Shown one piece after another: positions 21,518 through 32,526 of a DNA stretch of 64,000 nt. A program made the translations under genes and the position numbers. The notes below the pieces were generated by a model that made no database searches, was not told where the DNA came from, and was given only the letters and a program-made list of their open reading frames with translations. Numbering within the stretch: position 1 is the stretch's first letter; each line of letters starts with the position of its first letter. Origin of the DNA: Sipunculus nudus. Lineage: Eukaryota; Annelida; Sipuncula; Golfingiida; Sipunculidae. The stretch spans positions 26,959,519 through 27,023,518 of the forward strand of contig CM049306.1 in assembly GCA_026874595.1 (NCBI GenBank), given 5' to 3'.

Positions 21518-21872
21518 AGACTGGTTCCAACTCCAGTATGCACGCTCATACCGATTGTCATGGACCTTCACGCGATCTTGGCTGGTTGTCCGTGAAGATT
21601 TCTTATAAAATTACTTTCTTTAGTTATTTAAAGTTTCCAAATATTGAAAAAGAGTTGTTGCACAAAAATTGACTGATGGATGTATAGATGACACGATATA
21701 CTGAATCTTTGATATTCCACTGTACGTAGCATTGGTTTATTATCAATATCTATTAATCTAATCATAAAAGTCACACGTAATGTACAGCAAACTTTTGACA
21801 ACTTCTCTGAGTAAAGGAAATGCTTATTTTTATCATATGTAATACATATTAGAGTTGGAACCAGTCTGCCGA
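21518..21872. mobile_element. TIR unit, copy 2 (AGACTGGTTCCAACTC ends)
   Basis: It starts AGACTGGTTCCAACTCC and ends GAGTTGGAACCAGTCT, a near-perfect inverted pair. It is a direct repeat of 21037-21400, about 480 bp apart. Confidence 0.7.
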
Positions 21873-22096
21873 GAGTACTGAAGATGGCGTTGTACGCCCG
21901 TCTCTATGATTGGCCTAGAGCAGCGGTGCCATAATAGAGCGGGGTACCAGTCTACTGGGCGTCGTGCGCTCGTCTTATTTGATTTCCTGAAAGCAGCGGT
22001 GCCAAAATAGAGCGGATTACCAGTCCAAAATAGATCGTGATCATGCGTGGAGGTTGAAGTAAATGACGCTATCGACTCAGACTGGTACCCTGCGCA

Positions 22097-22607
22097 TAAA
22101 TTATGATCTTGCTCACAGGCATATTCCACCATGATGTCATACAAATTTAATTTGACAGAATTCCGTAGAAACAGCCCAGTCATTAGCAACTAAAGTGAAA
22201 TTTAAGAAAGATACATTATTTAATTTTTTAAGCAAATTTTGCGAAAACACTTAATAAATTTAAACATATGCATACCTGTAAATACAAGTTTAGTTACGGC
22301 GTATACTATACTTATAATACTTTATTCACACATAGTTTCACGGTCATTAAATGATCAATAAAAATAATACCTTGAAAAAAATCAATGATATTCGAATCTA
22401 TGATAAAAGAACAACATACCGTCATGACTGTAACTGTGACTGTAGAATTTTTTTATCAATTAAATGAGTAAAATTGTAAAGTTTTATGCAGTCCTTTAAG
22501 ATTGCTATTTATTATTTAACAGTAGTTCCTGTTAAGTGTAAATAAGCAGTTACTGCACACAATTGCAAATGAAAATACAAAAAGAAAAAGAACCTAATAG
22601 CGTTGCA

Positions 22608-22658
<51 letters not shown>

Positions 22659-23953
22659 TTCAATCCATCGTTGATTTTTTTTAATACGTCTTCGCAACCC
22701 AAGACGGAAACCACAAATTAGCACAAGAATGATTCAGGCGTTCCTTCAATTAAAGCAAATAAAATTAATTATGGATCACAGCTGTTTTGAATTACTCTAC
22801 ATCTGGACGTTTCTTCTATAACTTAAACTTGAAGATTACAAACCATTAATATAGGACTCGGGTAAAGGCCGAATCCTCGATTCCAGTACAGAAAAGCTCG
22901 TTACTAACAGAATATATTAAAAAAGATTATTTATACCTAGCTTTACCGCTGCATCAGGCGCTTCATGCAATAAAACATTCAACTAAAAAAGAAAAGCATG
23001 TGTATACTGACATAAAAATACAAATGATAATCTCAAATTTTCACATGTTTTTTTTAATTAAAACGAGATTTGTATACTGGCCTCGGATCATAGGCTTTGG
23101 AGCCGGAGGGGGGGGGGCAAGGCTAGAGGTCAGTGTGACTTTTCTTCAAGAAATCACGTAAATTCCATCAATTTGCATGAAAAATCCATTGTCTTCTCAG
23201 TCTATATGCCTCAAGTGAAAACAAATGCATGGGACTTCATTTCTTCAATGTGTAGGTTTAGTGATATAGGTCAGTATTATGAATTTTTAGAGGTGAGGGA
23301 GCTAAATATAATATCATTCATTTTAGTGATAACGGTTTGAAATATACGTTTGCCAAATATTCAGACTGATAACCTGATAAAGGTCTGCTTTGAAATATAT
23401 CACATTTTTTGTATTGTTCATTGTGTTATTAAATATGACTGAAATCCGGAAAGTTTTCTGTAAATTTATTGTTCATGATAATATTTAATTGATAATTACA
23501 ACATAAACTTCATATAGGCCTAGAAATGGTATATCCTTTGTCTCTCAGTATATATACATATATGTTTCGTGCTTTATACCGTGCACACTTATGTGGTTTT
23601 AGAGTAAAATTAAAACCCAGCCTGAGTAAGGATCTGAAGTTTTATTAAGATTTGAATAAGACGTACTATATATTAGGGTATAAATATTATCAATTAGGCA
23701 CACATGAAACAGAAAATTTAATATTTAATATTTCGTATTTTTATAAGTTTTGCAGCATGTGATTAAAAGTAGGATATTGGTCAAAATACTGCATTGAAAA
23801 TGCATATTTTATGTTTTATCTTTTCAAAATTCCCAAACCGTGTGAGGGTGATACCCCCTCCCACCCCCTGCATGCGCCCCAAACTTGTTACATTTGCAGA
23901 ATGCGGCCCCACTTAAAACACTTAAAGGCCTATGATATATATGTGTGTATGTG

Positions 23954-23995
<42 letters not shown>

Positions 23996-24171
23996 CCCCT
24001 TCCCAAATGCACCCCCCCCCACACACACACACTTTAAAAACGCTCAAAAGGCTATGCACACTCGGACATGGTTACAAAAGACTGGTATGTTAATGGTGAT
24101 AATAATAATAATAATAATAATATAAATAATAATAAATCAGCAAGCTAGTCTATCTAAAAGGCGTAACTCTT

Positions 24172-24228
<57 letters not shown>

Positions 24229-24575
24229 ATATCTATTAGGAACGTTTTTATGTGGAATTTAATTTTGTAAAGTACATGAAAGGTATGAAATCTTGTGCGC
24301 ATGCATTAACTACACAGCGGCCCACAGCTTTATGAAGAACAGGACAAATCTGTGGCCAACTGCACCTTAAATAGACCGGTACCTTGTGTGGATGTTTCCG
24401 TTTCGCTTCAATCATTTAAATAATTTTAGCGAAATTTTAGTAAAATCGACAAACTGGTTACATTAATATTGTTGCTGTATAGTAGAAAAGGATAATAAGT
24501 ACTTCATGGTCTATGTCAATGCCAAATATTAAGCAAATATAATTCAAAAGCCAGTCCCCTGTATTTACTCAGTAC
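22097..24575. other. Intergenic AT-rich stretch with microsatellites
   Basis: No gene seen. It holds TA runs at about 22613-22656, 23957-23991 and 24176-24225, a G run at 23107-23116, and an ATA/ATAA run at 24098-24132. The short open frames are low in complexity. Confidence 0.6.
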
Positions 24576-24807
24576 AGGACTAAAACCCACATGTCGGAAA
24601 ACGGATGTCAGGTCTGACGGCAAGCGGGACGTCCTGTTCGGATATGACATGTTCACGTATATATATCAGGGTTGGGTTCAAATGCAAATGCAATTTATAA
24701 AATGAATCAATAACAAAGGCTTTACGGTTCGACCGGTTTTTGAGCAGTTCTGCGATGACTTCAAATGACATGAGCAATTTTTACAAGTCATGATAAATGA
24801 CCAAGGT

Positions 24808-25012
24808 TAGCAATCATGCAGGATACATAACCATAATTGATGAGTAGATCATTCCTGTTAGGGGTAATGTGGTAATGCATTATTTTCAACAATCTGTTAC
24901 ATATTTAAGATGATGATGATATTACTACTTCAAACCCTTTTAAATTTGATAATAAAAGATTGGAGAGGCTGAGGTTCACCAGATGTAATATGGGCACCTG
25001 ATGCAATTAGTT
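24808..25012 (+). repeat. 205-bp direct repeat, copy 1
   Basis: It shares TAGCAATCATGCAGGATACA at its start and GGGCACCTGATGCAATTAGT at its end with 25801-26007, with few differences. The two copies flank a GC-richer 790-bp segment. Confidence 0.9.
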
Positions 25013-25800
25013 ATGATGCTGTTATGTGAATATACAGACATACTGCGCTCCCGATCGAGGCAGCGGAAATCTTGCGCTTCTAAAGAAGCAACTGATTTTC
25101 ACGCTGCCTGCTTTGACCGTTTATGATACATTTAGACAGCAGATGGCGGTTCGTTGTCCGCTGAAAAAAAACGTGCGTATGATGTGACATGTACAAGCAG
25201 CCAACCAGATATAATAAACAAACACTCGACAGGCATCCTGGCTCCGCCCATAGCTGCGCTTTAAGCCCCGCTTGATGACAGTTTATGGTCGAATTTTAAT
25301 TGCTCCCTCTGCATTCTCGCATCATCGACCGAATCGATTACGACATTATGACTGTGTTAGATCGAGTAGCCATATATGTATCTGTTGTCTGCAGAACTGA
25401 ATCGAAACCAGCCAGCGAGGTGTGCACGCAGCCTTTGTTGTTACATTTCGTTTGAATTACAGCTCACCCACCGGCCGGGCATCCTATGTGGCACAGGCCC
25501 TAAGCAAACCACGTAAGGGGCCATCCTCTCTGAGCCTGTGGCCTGTTCAGACGGTTACCGGGGCGATGAGCTGTCACTCAAAACGAAATGAACAACATTG
25601 GCTCCGTGTATTCCTCGCTTGGCTGTGTCTTTCAGCACAAGGTCTCATCTGATTGGACAAAAATACAGTGCTCCCTTCTGGTGAAACAATTCAGGATACG
25701 AGGTCATAACAAACAGCGCTTACGATATAGGTAGTAGGCCTATAGGTAAAGCGCTGTGTAAAGGTATTAGGCCTATAGGTAAAGCGCTGTTTAAAGAGCG
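25013..25800. promoter_or_regulatory. GC-richer island between direct repeats (candidate promoter)
   Basis: It stands out from its AT-rich surroundings in GC and CpG content. It contains a GC-box-like GGCTCCGCCC at 25240-25249, a CCAAC upstream of it, and ATTGG near 25651. A 35-bp tandem pair (TAGGCCTATAGGTAAAGCGC) lies at about 25735-25797. It could be the missing SLU7 first exon/promoter or an element-borne promoter. No start site can be shown. Confidence 0.2.
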
Positions 25801-26007
25801 TAGCAATCATGCAGGATACATACCGTAACCATAATTGATGAGTAGATCATTCCTATTGGGGGTAATGTGGTAATGCATAATTCTCAACAATCTGTTACAT
25901 ATTTAAGATGATGATCATATTACTACTTCAAAACCTTTTAAATTTGATAATAAAAGATTGGAGAGGCTGATGTTTACCAGATGTAATGGGCACCTGATGC
26001 AATTAGT
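25801..26007 (+). repeat. 205-bp direct repeat, copy 2
   Basis: Same sequence and orientation as 24808-25012, 993 bp away. Confidence 0.9.
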
Positions 26008-26395
26008 CAATGCCGATTGATTATTAATCTAATGTTAATAATTTAATAAATAGAATATACTTAATGTATTCAACGTATAAAATTGGTCTTATTATACTGA
26101 GCAAAAGTATCAGCATTGTGCAACACAGCAGGAGACAATGAACACGTCACTTCAATCATAAGTTAATAACAAAAAATGACCTTTAACTGTTACTCAAGAG
26201 GGGAAAAAAATAAAATATAAATACACGTATATAATTGTACTATTGCAGCTGTCATTGCTTTAAAATTTTTAATACATTTTATGTAGCCAATGAGTCTTTC
26301 TGAGATGGTTTATTACCCCTTGCTCATAACACGATTTGTCGGTGAAACTAAACCCTTAAGTCATCTGTTTAACTTAAACCTTTAAACATTAGGTA

Positions 26396-26480
26396 GGGCG
26401 GTCCAACCGGTCCGGTCGAGGAATAAGCGGTCCGGTATTTTGTGTTATCGGTCCAAGCGGTCCGGTCCGCACTTCTACAG
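26396..26480. repeat. Clustered CGGTCC motifs
   Basis: The motif CGGTCC occurs six times in about 80 bp, mostly as GCGGTCCGGT or CGGTCCAA, in otherwise AT-rich DNA. It overlaps no recognised gene. Confidence 0.75.
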
Positions 26481-28542
26481 TTTAATTTGTTTATGAGCTT
26501 ATAACTGAAATTCATTGGGTTAACAGGCTGATCACCATGGCTAAGACTGGGAAAGAACGAATGAGGGTATATACAGACATTATTATTTTCTGTTGGATTC
26601 ATCTAATGAAGTGTTAGGCATTTATATAAGAAAGAATATCCCCATAACCTATACATGAAAGGAGAACGTTCCAATTATGATCATTGCGTGTTGTGTATTC
26701 CGTTCTCTGTTCTACACCTGACAGCTTTTAGTGTATCACGAAGAGTGATTACAAGGCCGCTGAAAAGATTCAGCTCAATCACGTTTTAGCATTGCGTTGA
26801 CATTTTGACCTTTTAATAAAACAGTCTTTTGCATTAAATAAGAAGAAAGTTTTGGAACTTATTACTGTGTACATTTTTTTAGTGCCGAGCAGGCCCTTTT
26901 TACTTAGGATACACTTTTCAATCCAACTGTTGGTATCAGTTTACTTTAATATTTGCGTTAGTGTTTTAAATATATATAAATGAAATTAAGGGTAATATTT
27001 TATTAGTTAAGATGATGCTAGCCCTTAATGACAACTGCACAGCTCTTAATTTTATAAGGTAAAAAGACTATCATTTTTGTTGAAAATGGATCAACTCCGT
27101 TACAGCTCTTAATTGTTAAAATATTTTCCTGGATTAAGATAATGTTGGCATTTCTTTACTTTCTCAAGTATTTTTTTTTCATTAAAGGAGAAATATGTTT
27201 TTATTGAATTTATATTGAAATTGTTAAATACCAAGTAGGTAGGCATTTAGCAAGTTCTTTCTCGCAACAATCCCCAGCTGAGTTGTTCAATTTAGCAGTA
27301 ATTTACATTAATTGACTTTATGTGTTTAACATAAACGTTATGTGGTAAACTTTTGTTTACATGTGAGAGTAACTTGTGTCGATCCATTTTTAGCATGATA
27401 CAACATGATAGTTATATGTTTACTTTTTGTTCAAATGTGTTAAAAATTTAGGTAAGAATATTTTTTATAATTTTGTGCGTTATCAACTCCGTTACATTCC
27501 AGTAGCGCAACATTTCAGCCCAAAACTATTTTCGATCGTTTTCCACCAGACTTTGCAGCAGTTAACGTTACAAAGTATTGTCAAATGATGGACAATATTA
27601 ATTTGTAGGAAATCAGTAATATTGAGCGAACCTGTCTCTTTTAGCAAGTTCTCTTCATTGCACTTTATCGGTCCAAAATTTATATGCACTGTCACCTTAT
27701 TATTGAGCATTAATAAAAATGTCAGGAATAATTTTTATATCAAACTCTAGTGTTTATGATGATTGCGTACAATACTTTTGTAAAATCTACATAAGTGCCA
27801 CATTCAATCTTCTTTTTTACCGCATTATTTTGTGATTAAAAAAAAATAATAACTGTTGTAACGGAGTTGACTTGCTGACTCAAGAGTGTTTTTCTTCTAT
27901 TGTGGAAAAATAGCAAGTATGGAGAAAGTGCGCTGCTGATGGTAGTTTTTGACCTTTCATATATCCCGCCTGAAAAGGAAAGAAGAAAGAATGAATTTGG
28001 CAACAACTTGTTTTCCCTCTGTATGGAACTCTAAATTGACCACTATTCGGAGAATTGCACAAGTTGGCTTACAACAAATATATTTCTTTATATATAATCT
28101 TTAAAAAGAAAATGCTCAATTTAAATTTAGAAAATGAACTAATATAATAACTGAAAGATTCCAATATTAATGTTTGACAAATTTCCCGAAATACAAAAGC
28201 AGATAAATAACAGAGCCTCGGGAAAAGAATAAATAAACATATAATGCATTTTATTTATGAAAACCTGCTCATATGGGGTTTTTTAATTATCATCGATTTA
28301 AAGATATATTTACTGAGCTTGAGTGTCTCACAGATATAACGATTCTAAATTTATAAATTCATTTGTATTGTAAATATAGAACAGAATTTGCTTTATATAA
28401 AAACTGAATTGACGACAAGTGTGTATATTTACCCATACGTATTAATCAGAGCGAAAACACACGTGTGTCGGTTTTCTGGTGTGTATTTTTAATTTGTGAG
28501 CTTGACGTCCGGCTTGACATCCGACATCCGGATTTTAATCCT

Positions 28543-30203
28543 TACTTATAACATTGAAGGTGAAGGACGCACGACATCTAAACAACGTAACTTCTTGATC
28601 CTACAAGTACAACCAACAAATCTTGAACAGAATAAGTTACGGAGATTTTCCTGGCAGCAATTACAAGGTGAAACAAACCATCCTTGTATTTTAATGTTGA
28701 ATTATGAATCATGAAAATAGTGGACTCGACTTTGGAATCCAGGCTACATTTCAACCCAGGCCTCCTGACATAACCAGTATATTCCCATTTCGGTCCGAGT
28801 ATCCAGTCTTCATTCACAAGATGGGTCTTAACTGACTGGACCGTTTCATATTAGTAGTAATCCGCACATAAGCCATAACATGCCCGATGATATGTCATCG
28901 ACATGCCTCTTACTTCTCCATTACATGAATCCTAAACATCATTAGACATTGTTATGGGTTCATAACTGAAATGAGATTTCAGTTATGGGGATCCTCTTAT
29001 GGAAAAGCGTAGCAGGGGTATATTGGGATATTTGTAATATAAACAGAGAAAACGGAGGCAATTTAGCAAATTTCTTACCAATAATGGCTAACAAACTGTT
29101 CTGGAGTAAAAATAAATTATGTAGAAATGCCCACATAAGGAAATTGTTAAGATTTCAACTCCTGTTGGTTTTTTTAGCCTGCCATGCGGTCATGTTTATC
29201 TTTTGTCACATGACCCTGTCCTTGACCTTATTGATATCAGAAAAGTTGTCCTCTGATTATTGTCCCAAATAAATTATAGTAAATATTGTTTCCATAACTT
29301 CCATAGGCAAATTTGTTAAAACCTTAAAAGATATAGCCATAAACTTATAAAGGACTTATTGTAGCCATATATTATCATTTACTCATAAGTATTATTCATG
29401 AAATAAGATTTTTTTAAATAGATTTATTAGCAATAAATTACTCTGGTACACCAGAGGTCAGGTCACAGGTCAGGTCATGGGTGACCAGAGTTCATGCCTC
29501 AGCAACATGGCTGTGTCAGTGATGGTCTTCTGCTCTTCTCTTCATGATAAAATGCTGTTATATCATATATAACATAAACAGGAGACTCCACATGTATGGA
29601 AACTGATATATAAAGGATATATAGGTAGAGTGAACATAGTTTAAGCTGCATCTTATTCTTAATTACTCTTTTATTCTTTCATTCTGATAAATAAGAAGGA
29701 CCGCTACGATATTTCTTAAGAACATGTTCAAGGCTGAGTATGGAGCCCGGGTCACCTGGTGTGTAATTCTCAGCCTTGCACCAAGGCAACATTAGACATT
29801 ACGTCCGCCCGTATACACCCTTAACCTCGTCCATATAAACCGGATTCTATACTCGCTCCCCTATTTCCATACCTAAGCCTCAGGCTAAAAATAGTAAAAT
29901 ATCAACAGTCTTATTGATAAGTTATTCATCAACAATATACTTCATCTTGAGCGAGTTAACAATTCAGGCTGCAATTATAGTCAATGAAAAAACTATTGGT
30001 GTCTATGTCTAAATGGCGGTCTCACTTATTTCATGAAAGAAGATGAAAGAGCATGAAAGGAGATGAAAGAGGGTTTAAATTAACAGTTAAAATAATTATT
30101 TACTTAAAAATTCCTTAATTTACTAATGTTATTAACTGTTTTATCAATAATATACCTGGGGTAACAAAATAATAAATTATATTCAGTAGTAGTAATTTTA
30201 GTT
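28543..30203. other. Intergenic stretch without a gene
   Basis: No conserved frame seen. It contains a cluster of AGGTCA half-sites after the palindrome CTCTGGTACACCAGAG (about 29441-29486) and the 23-bp motif CGACTTTGGAATCCAGGCTA(CAT) at about 28727. Confidence 0.5.
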
Positions 30204-30850
30204 GGGAACCAGTCGTTTCGTCACCACAGTCATTTCGTCACCAAAGGAAATTGGTGATGAAGTGACCGTCAAAATGCAACAGGCTGGACTTGGCCGGGCA
30301 CGTTCTTAAAATCAGCAATTCAAATGCATAGGGAATGACAGAAGAACAGAATATTGATTGACAGAAGAATGAAATATGGCTGGGAAAATAGTTACTGCAA
30401 AAAAAAAAAAAACTTTTATACTCTGCAAAGGCCGTTTAAGATTTTAGAAAGTTCTTTTGGTGACTTGTTTCTCTGTGTCAATTGTGGACGTGGATTTTAT
30501 TTAACGAAAACACCTGCGTGTGTGAAATAAAAGAACATTTCAAGCGGGCTGCCGTGAGGGAATCGTTTGCGGTGAGCATTGACGTAAATAGCCCTGAATA
30601 CCATTGGCGGCCAGTTGGCCATACTGCGCAATGTTTGTATTTATATGTAATCCACTCCTTGCATGGTGTATCCTGAGCAGTTAATTAAAAGAATCAACAA
30701 CCAAACTTTTCAGTAAAGGTATCGTGTGTTTTAATTTTAATTGTAATAGATAACATTTTATCATACAAAATATTGGTGACGAATTGACCATTTGGTACCG
30801 CATGTAAATTGGTGACGAAATGACTGTGGTGACGAATCGACTGGTATCCG
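30204..30850. mobile_element. 647-bp TIR element with 8-bp TSD
   Basis: The left end GGGAACCAGTCG and the inverted right end CGGATACCAGTCG continue as TTCGTCACCACAGTCATTTC on both sides, about 40 bp of inverted repeat. Flanks TTTTAGTT at 30196-30203 and 30851-30858 are identical, an 8-bp duplication of hAT or P type. GGTGACGAA copies fill the subterminal regions. No transposase. Confidence 0.85.
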
Positions 30851-30896
30851 TTTTAGTTTCAGCCAGGTTGTCTCAATTATACCCGTTGTTTTGTAT

Positions 30897-32526
30897 AGAC
30901 TGGTACCCTACCACCAAAGATGCTTGTTATATCCCCATTGCAAGAATATATATATATATTATATCCCCCAAGAAGAGAACTGTTCTATGAACTGTACAGA
31001 TGCTGTGCTGAAACATATAAATATGATAACAGATATATCTTTTTATATTTTTATGTATATAAGGAGAGATAAAACACAAATATATGGTATGGTACACCAT
31101 ACACAGCATAATGGCGCTTCATATACATCTTTAATTTAATTTTAAGAGTATATGATAAAAAAATTGAAGCAATATTTTATATACACTACCAGTATACTGA
31201 AAAATAAATATATAATATACATTATAAATATAGAAACTATGGACACTATATACTGTGGTTGTCTTCTTATTTGCGGTGGTTTCAAATTCCCGATATTTAC
31301 AGTTGCTCTCTGACCGCAAAATTGAAACCACGCAGTTTTGAATGCATTTATACCAGACCATGATCATTAATTTCAGAAGCTTCCGATAGTTTGCAACAGT
31401 TGAGATTTATCTTCAGCTAAGTAGTGATGTCCATCGAGCCTGGTGCATATACGTTAAATGATTCAGGGAGAATGACAGGGCCCATTTAAAATAATATCGG
31501 TTGGTTTAGATGCAAAAACTTGGACCCTTTGCAGGTGCGTGCTATCACTGGCGGATGCGCCCAGCAGTTTTTCCTGTGCTCCGGTACATTACTGGAAAGT
31601 GTATATAACTGGGCAGTAATATTTAAAAATTACGTATATGTGTGCCAAGTTAGATGACATCCAGTGCCGCTTAAAATGAATATTGAGTTTAAGGTACTCT
31701 TTCACATTGTGCCGTATTTAGTCATGTTAATGAATAAAATTTGCCTCTAAAGTAGTGAATGTAGCTGCTAGGGTTGCGCCAACTTGTAACTGTATAAAGG
31801 ACTAATTCTGTGAAATCATGACGCGCCAAACGATGTATGATTGGCTGGTGATGACGTGAATTTTGAATATATTTGAAAGGTCACAGTTCATTTTGGCACC
31901 AAAGTGCCATAAAACAGTGGAATATTATGTTTTGCTTCTGATTATAACTGTGAGAAACTGAATACGGTTCCTTCTTCCACCTATATGGAATTAATTAGCA
32001 ACATTAACGGCACTCAAATTATTCTGGGCACATCCCTGCCTTTGACACTGAAACAAGGGGGCTACCTACAGGCGTCCCTTGTTGGTTGAGCAGGTGATTA
32101 TGACTCGACTTTTAATTAACAGGAGTAAGATACCCTTATCAAGACCGTTTCCCTTAACAAACTTAATATACGGTTTTGTAGTTACAGAGAAATAGTAGAC
32201 CTAGATAATAGTGAAATTGCCTGTTAATGAAATTATTTTTGATAATAAAATATACTACTAGACCAATGATAGCTAGAAAGTGAAATAGGAACCCCGTGAA
32301 ACTTTTTAAAATTTGAAAACCGTGAAAATTCAGCCCAGCTGATATAAAGGCAACCACAGTATACGCACCTAACCATGCAAAGATAAGAAATATTATATCT
32401 TAAGAGAATAACATGCATACAACTTATAAGCTATGCAATGTTCTTTTTAGTCTTGCAGACACACTCACTGAGAGTATGTTAGCAGGTTTGGCCAGTGACT
32501 TTCTTTATGTGGCAGGGTACCAGTCT
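30897..32526. mobile_element. 1.6 kb TIR element (AGACTGGTACCCT ends)
   Basis: It starts AGACTGGTACCCTACCACC at 30897. It ends GTGGCAGGGTACCAGTCT at 32526, the near-perfect inverse, extended by CAAAG/CTTTA-like bases. The same terminal motif marks the cluster near NOA1. No clear target duplication and no coding domain were seen. Confidence 0.6.

Larger units (their letters stand above)
20806..21957. mobile_element. Fold-back cluster of TIR elements next to the NOA1 5' end
   Basis: The outer ends are an inverted pair: TAGACTGGTACCCGGCTCTT at 20806 and its near reverse complement ending GGGGTACCAGTCTA at about 21957, about 36 bp with few mismatches (extended by TTATGGC and CCGCTGCT). The first motif recurs in direct orientation at 21409 and 22079. 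The interior holds two related units (21037-21400 and 21518-21872). No coding capacity. The family is not assigned. Confidence 0.65.
24576..28542. mobile_element. Putative 4 kb TIR element
   Basis: The left end AGGACTAAAACCCACATGTC and the inverted right end AGGATTAAAATCCGGATGTC match imperfectly. Both continue with GGATGTCA(A)G and CGGGACGTC/CCGGACGTC-like segments. TAC follows each outer edge (24573-24575 and 28543-28545), a possible 3-bp duplication that could be chance. No transposase was recognised inside, so the element call is tentative. Confidence 0.35.

Noticed and set aside
21833-22189. 118-codon minus-strand frame
   Set aside because: It runs through inverted-repeat sequence of the fold-back cluster and has no domain signature.
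23811-24125. Frames with YIYIYIY or HTHTH runs
   Set aside because: They are microsatellite translations (TA and CA runs).
24808-26007. LTR retrotransposon (direct repeats flanking a unit)
   Set aside because: The repeats lack TG...CA ends, there is no primer-binding site or gag/pol coding, and the enclosed segment is only about 0.8 kb.
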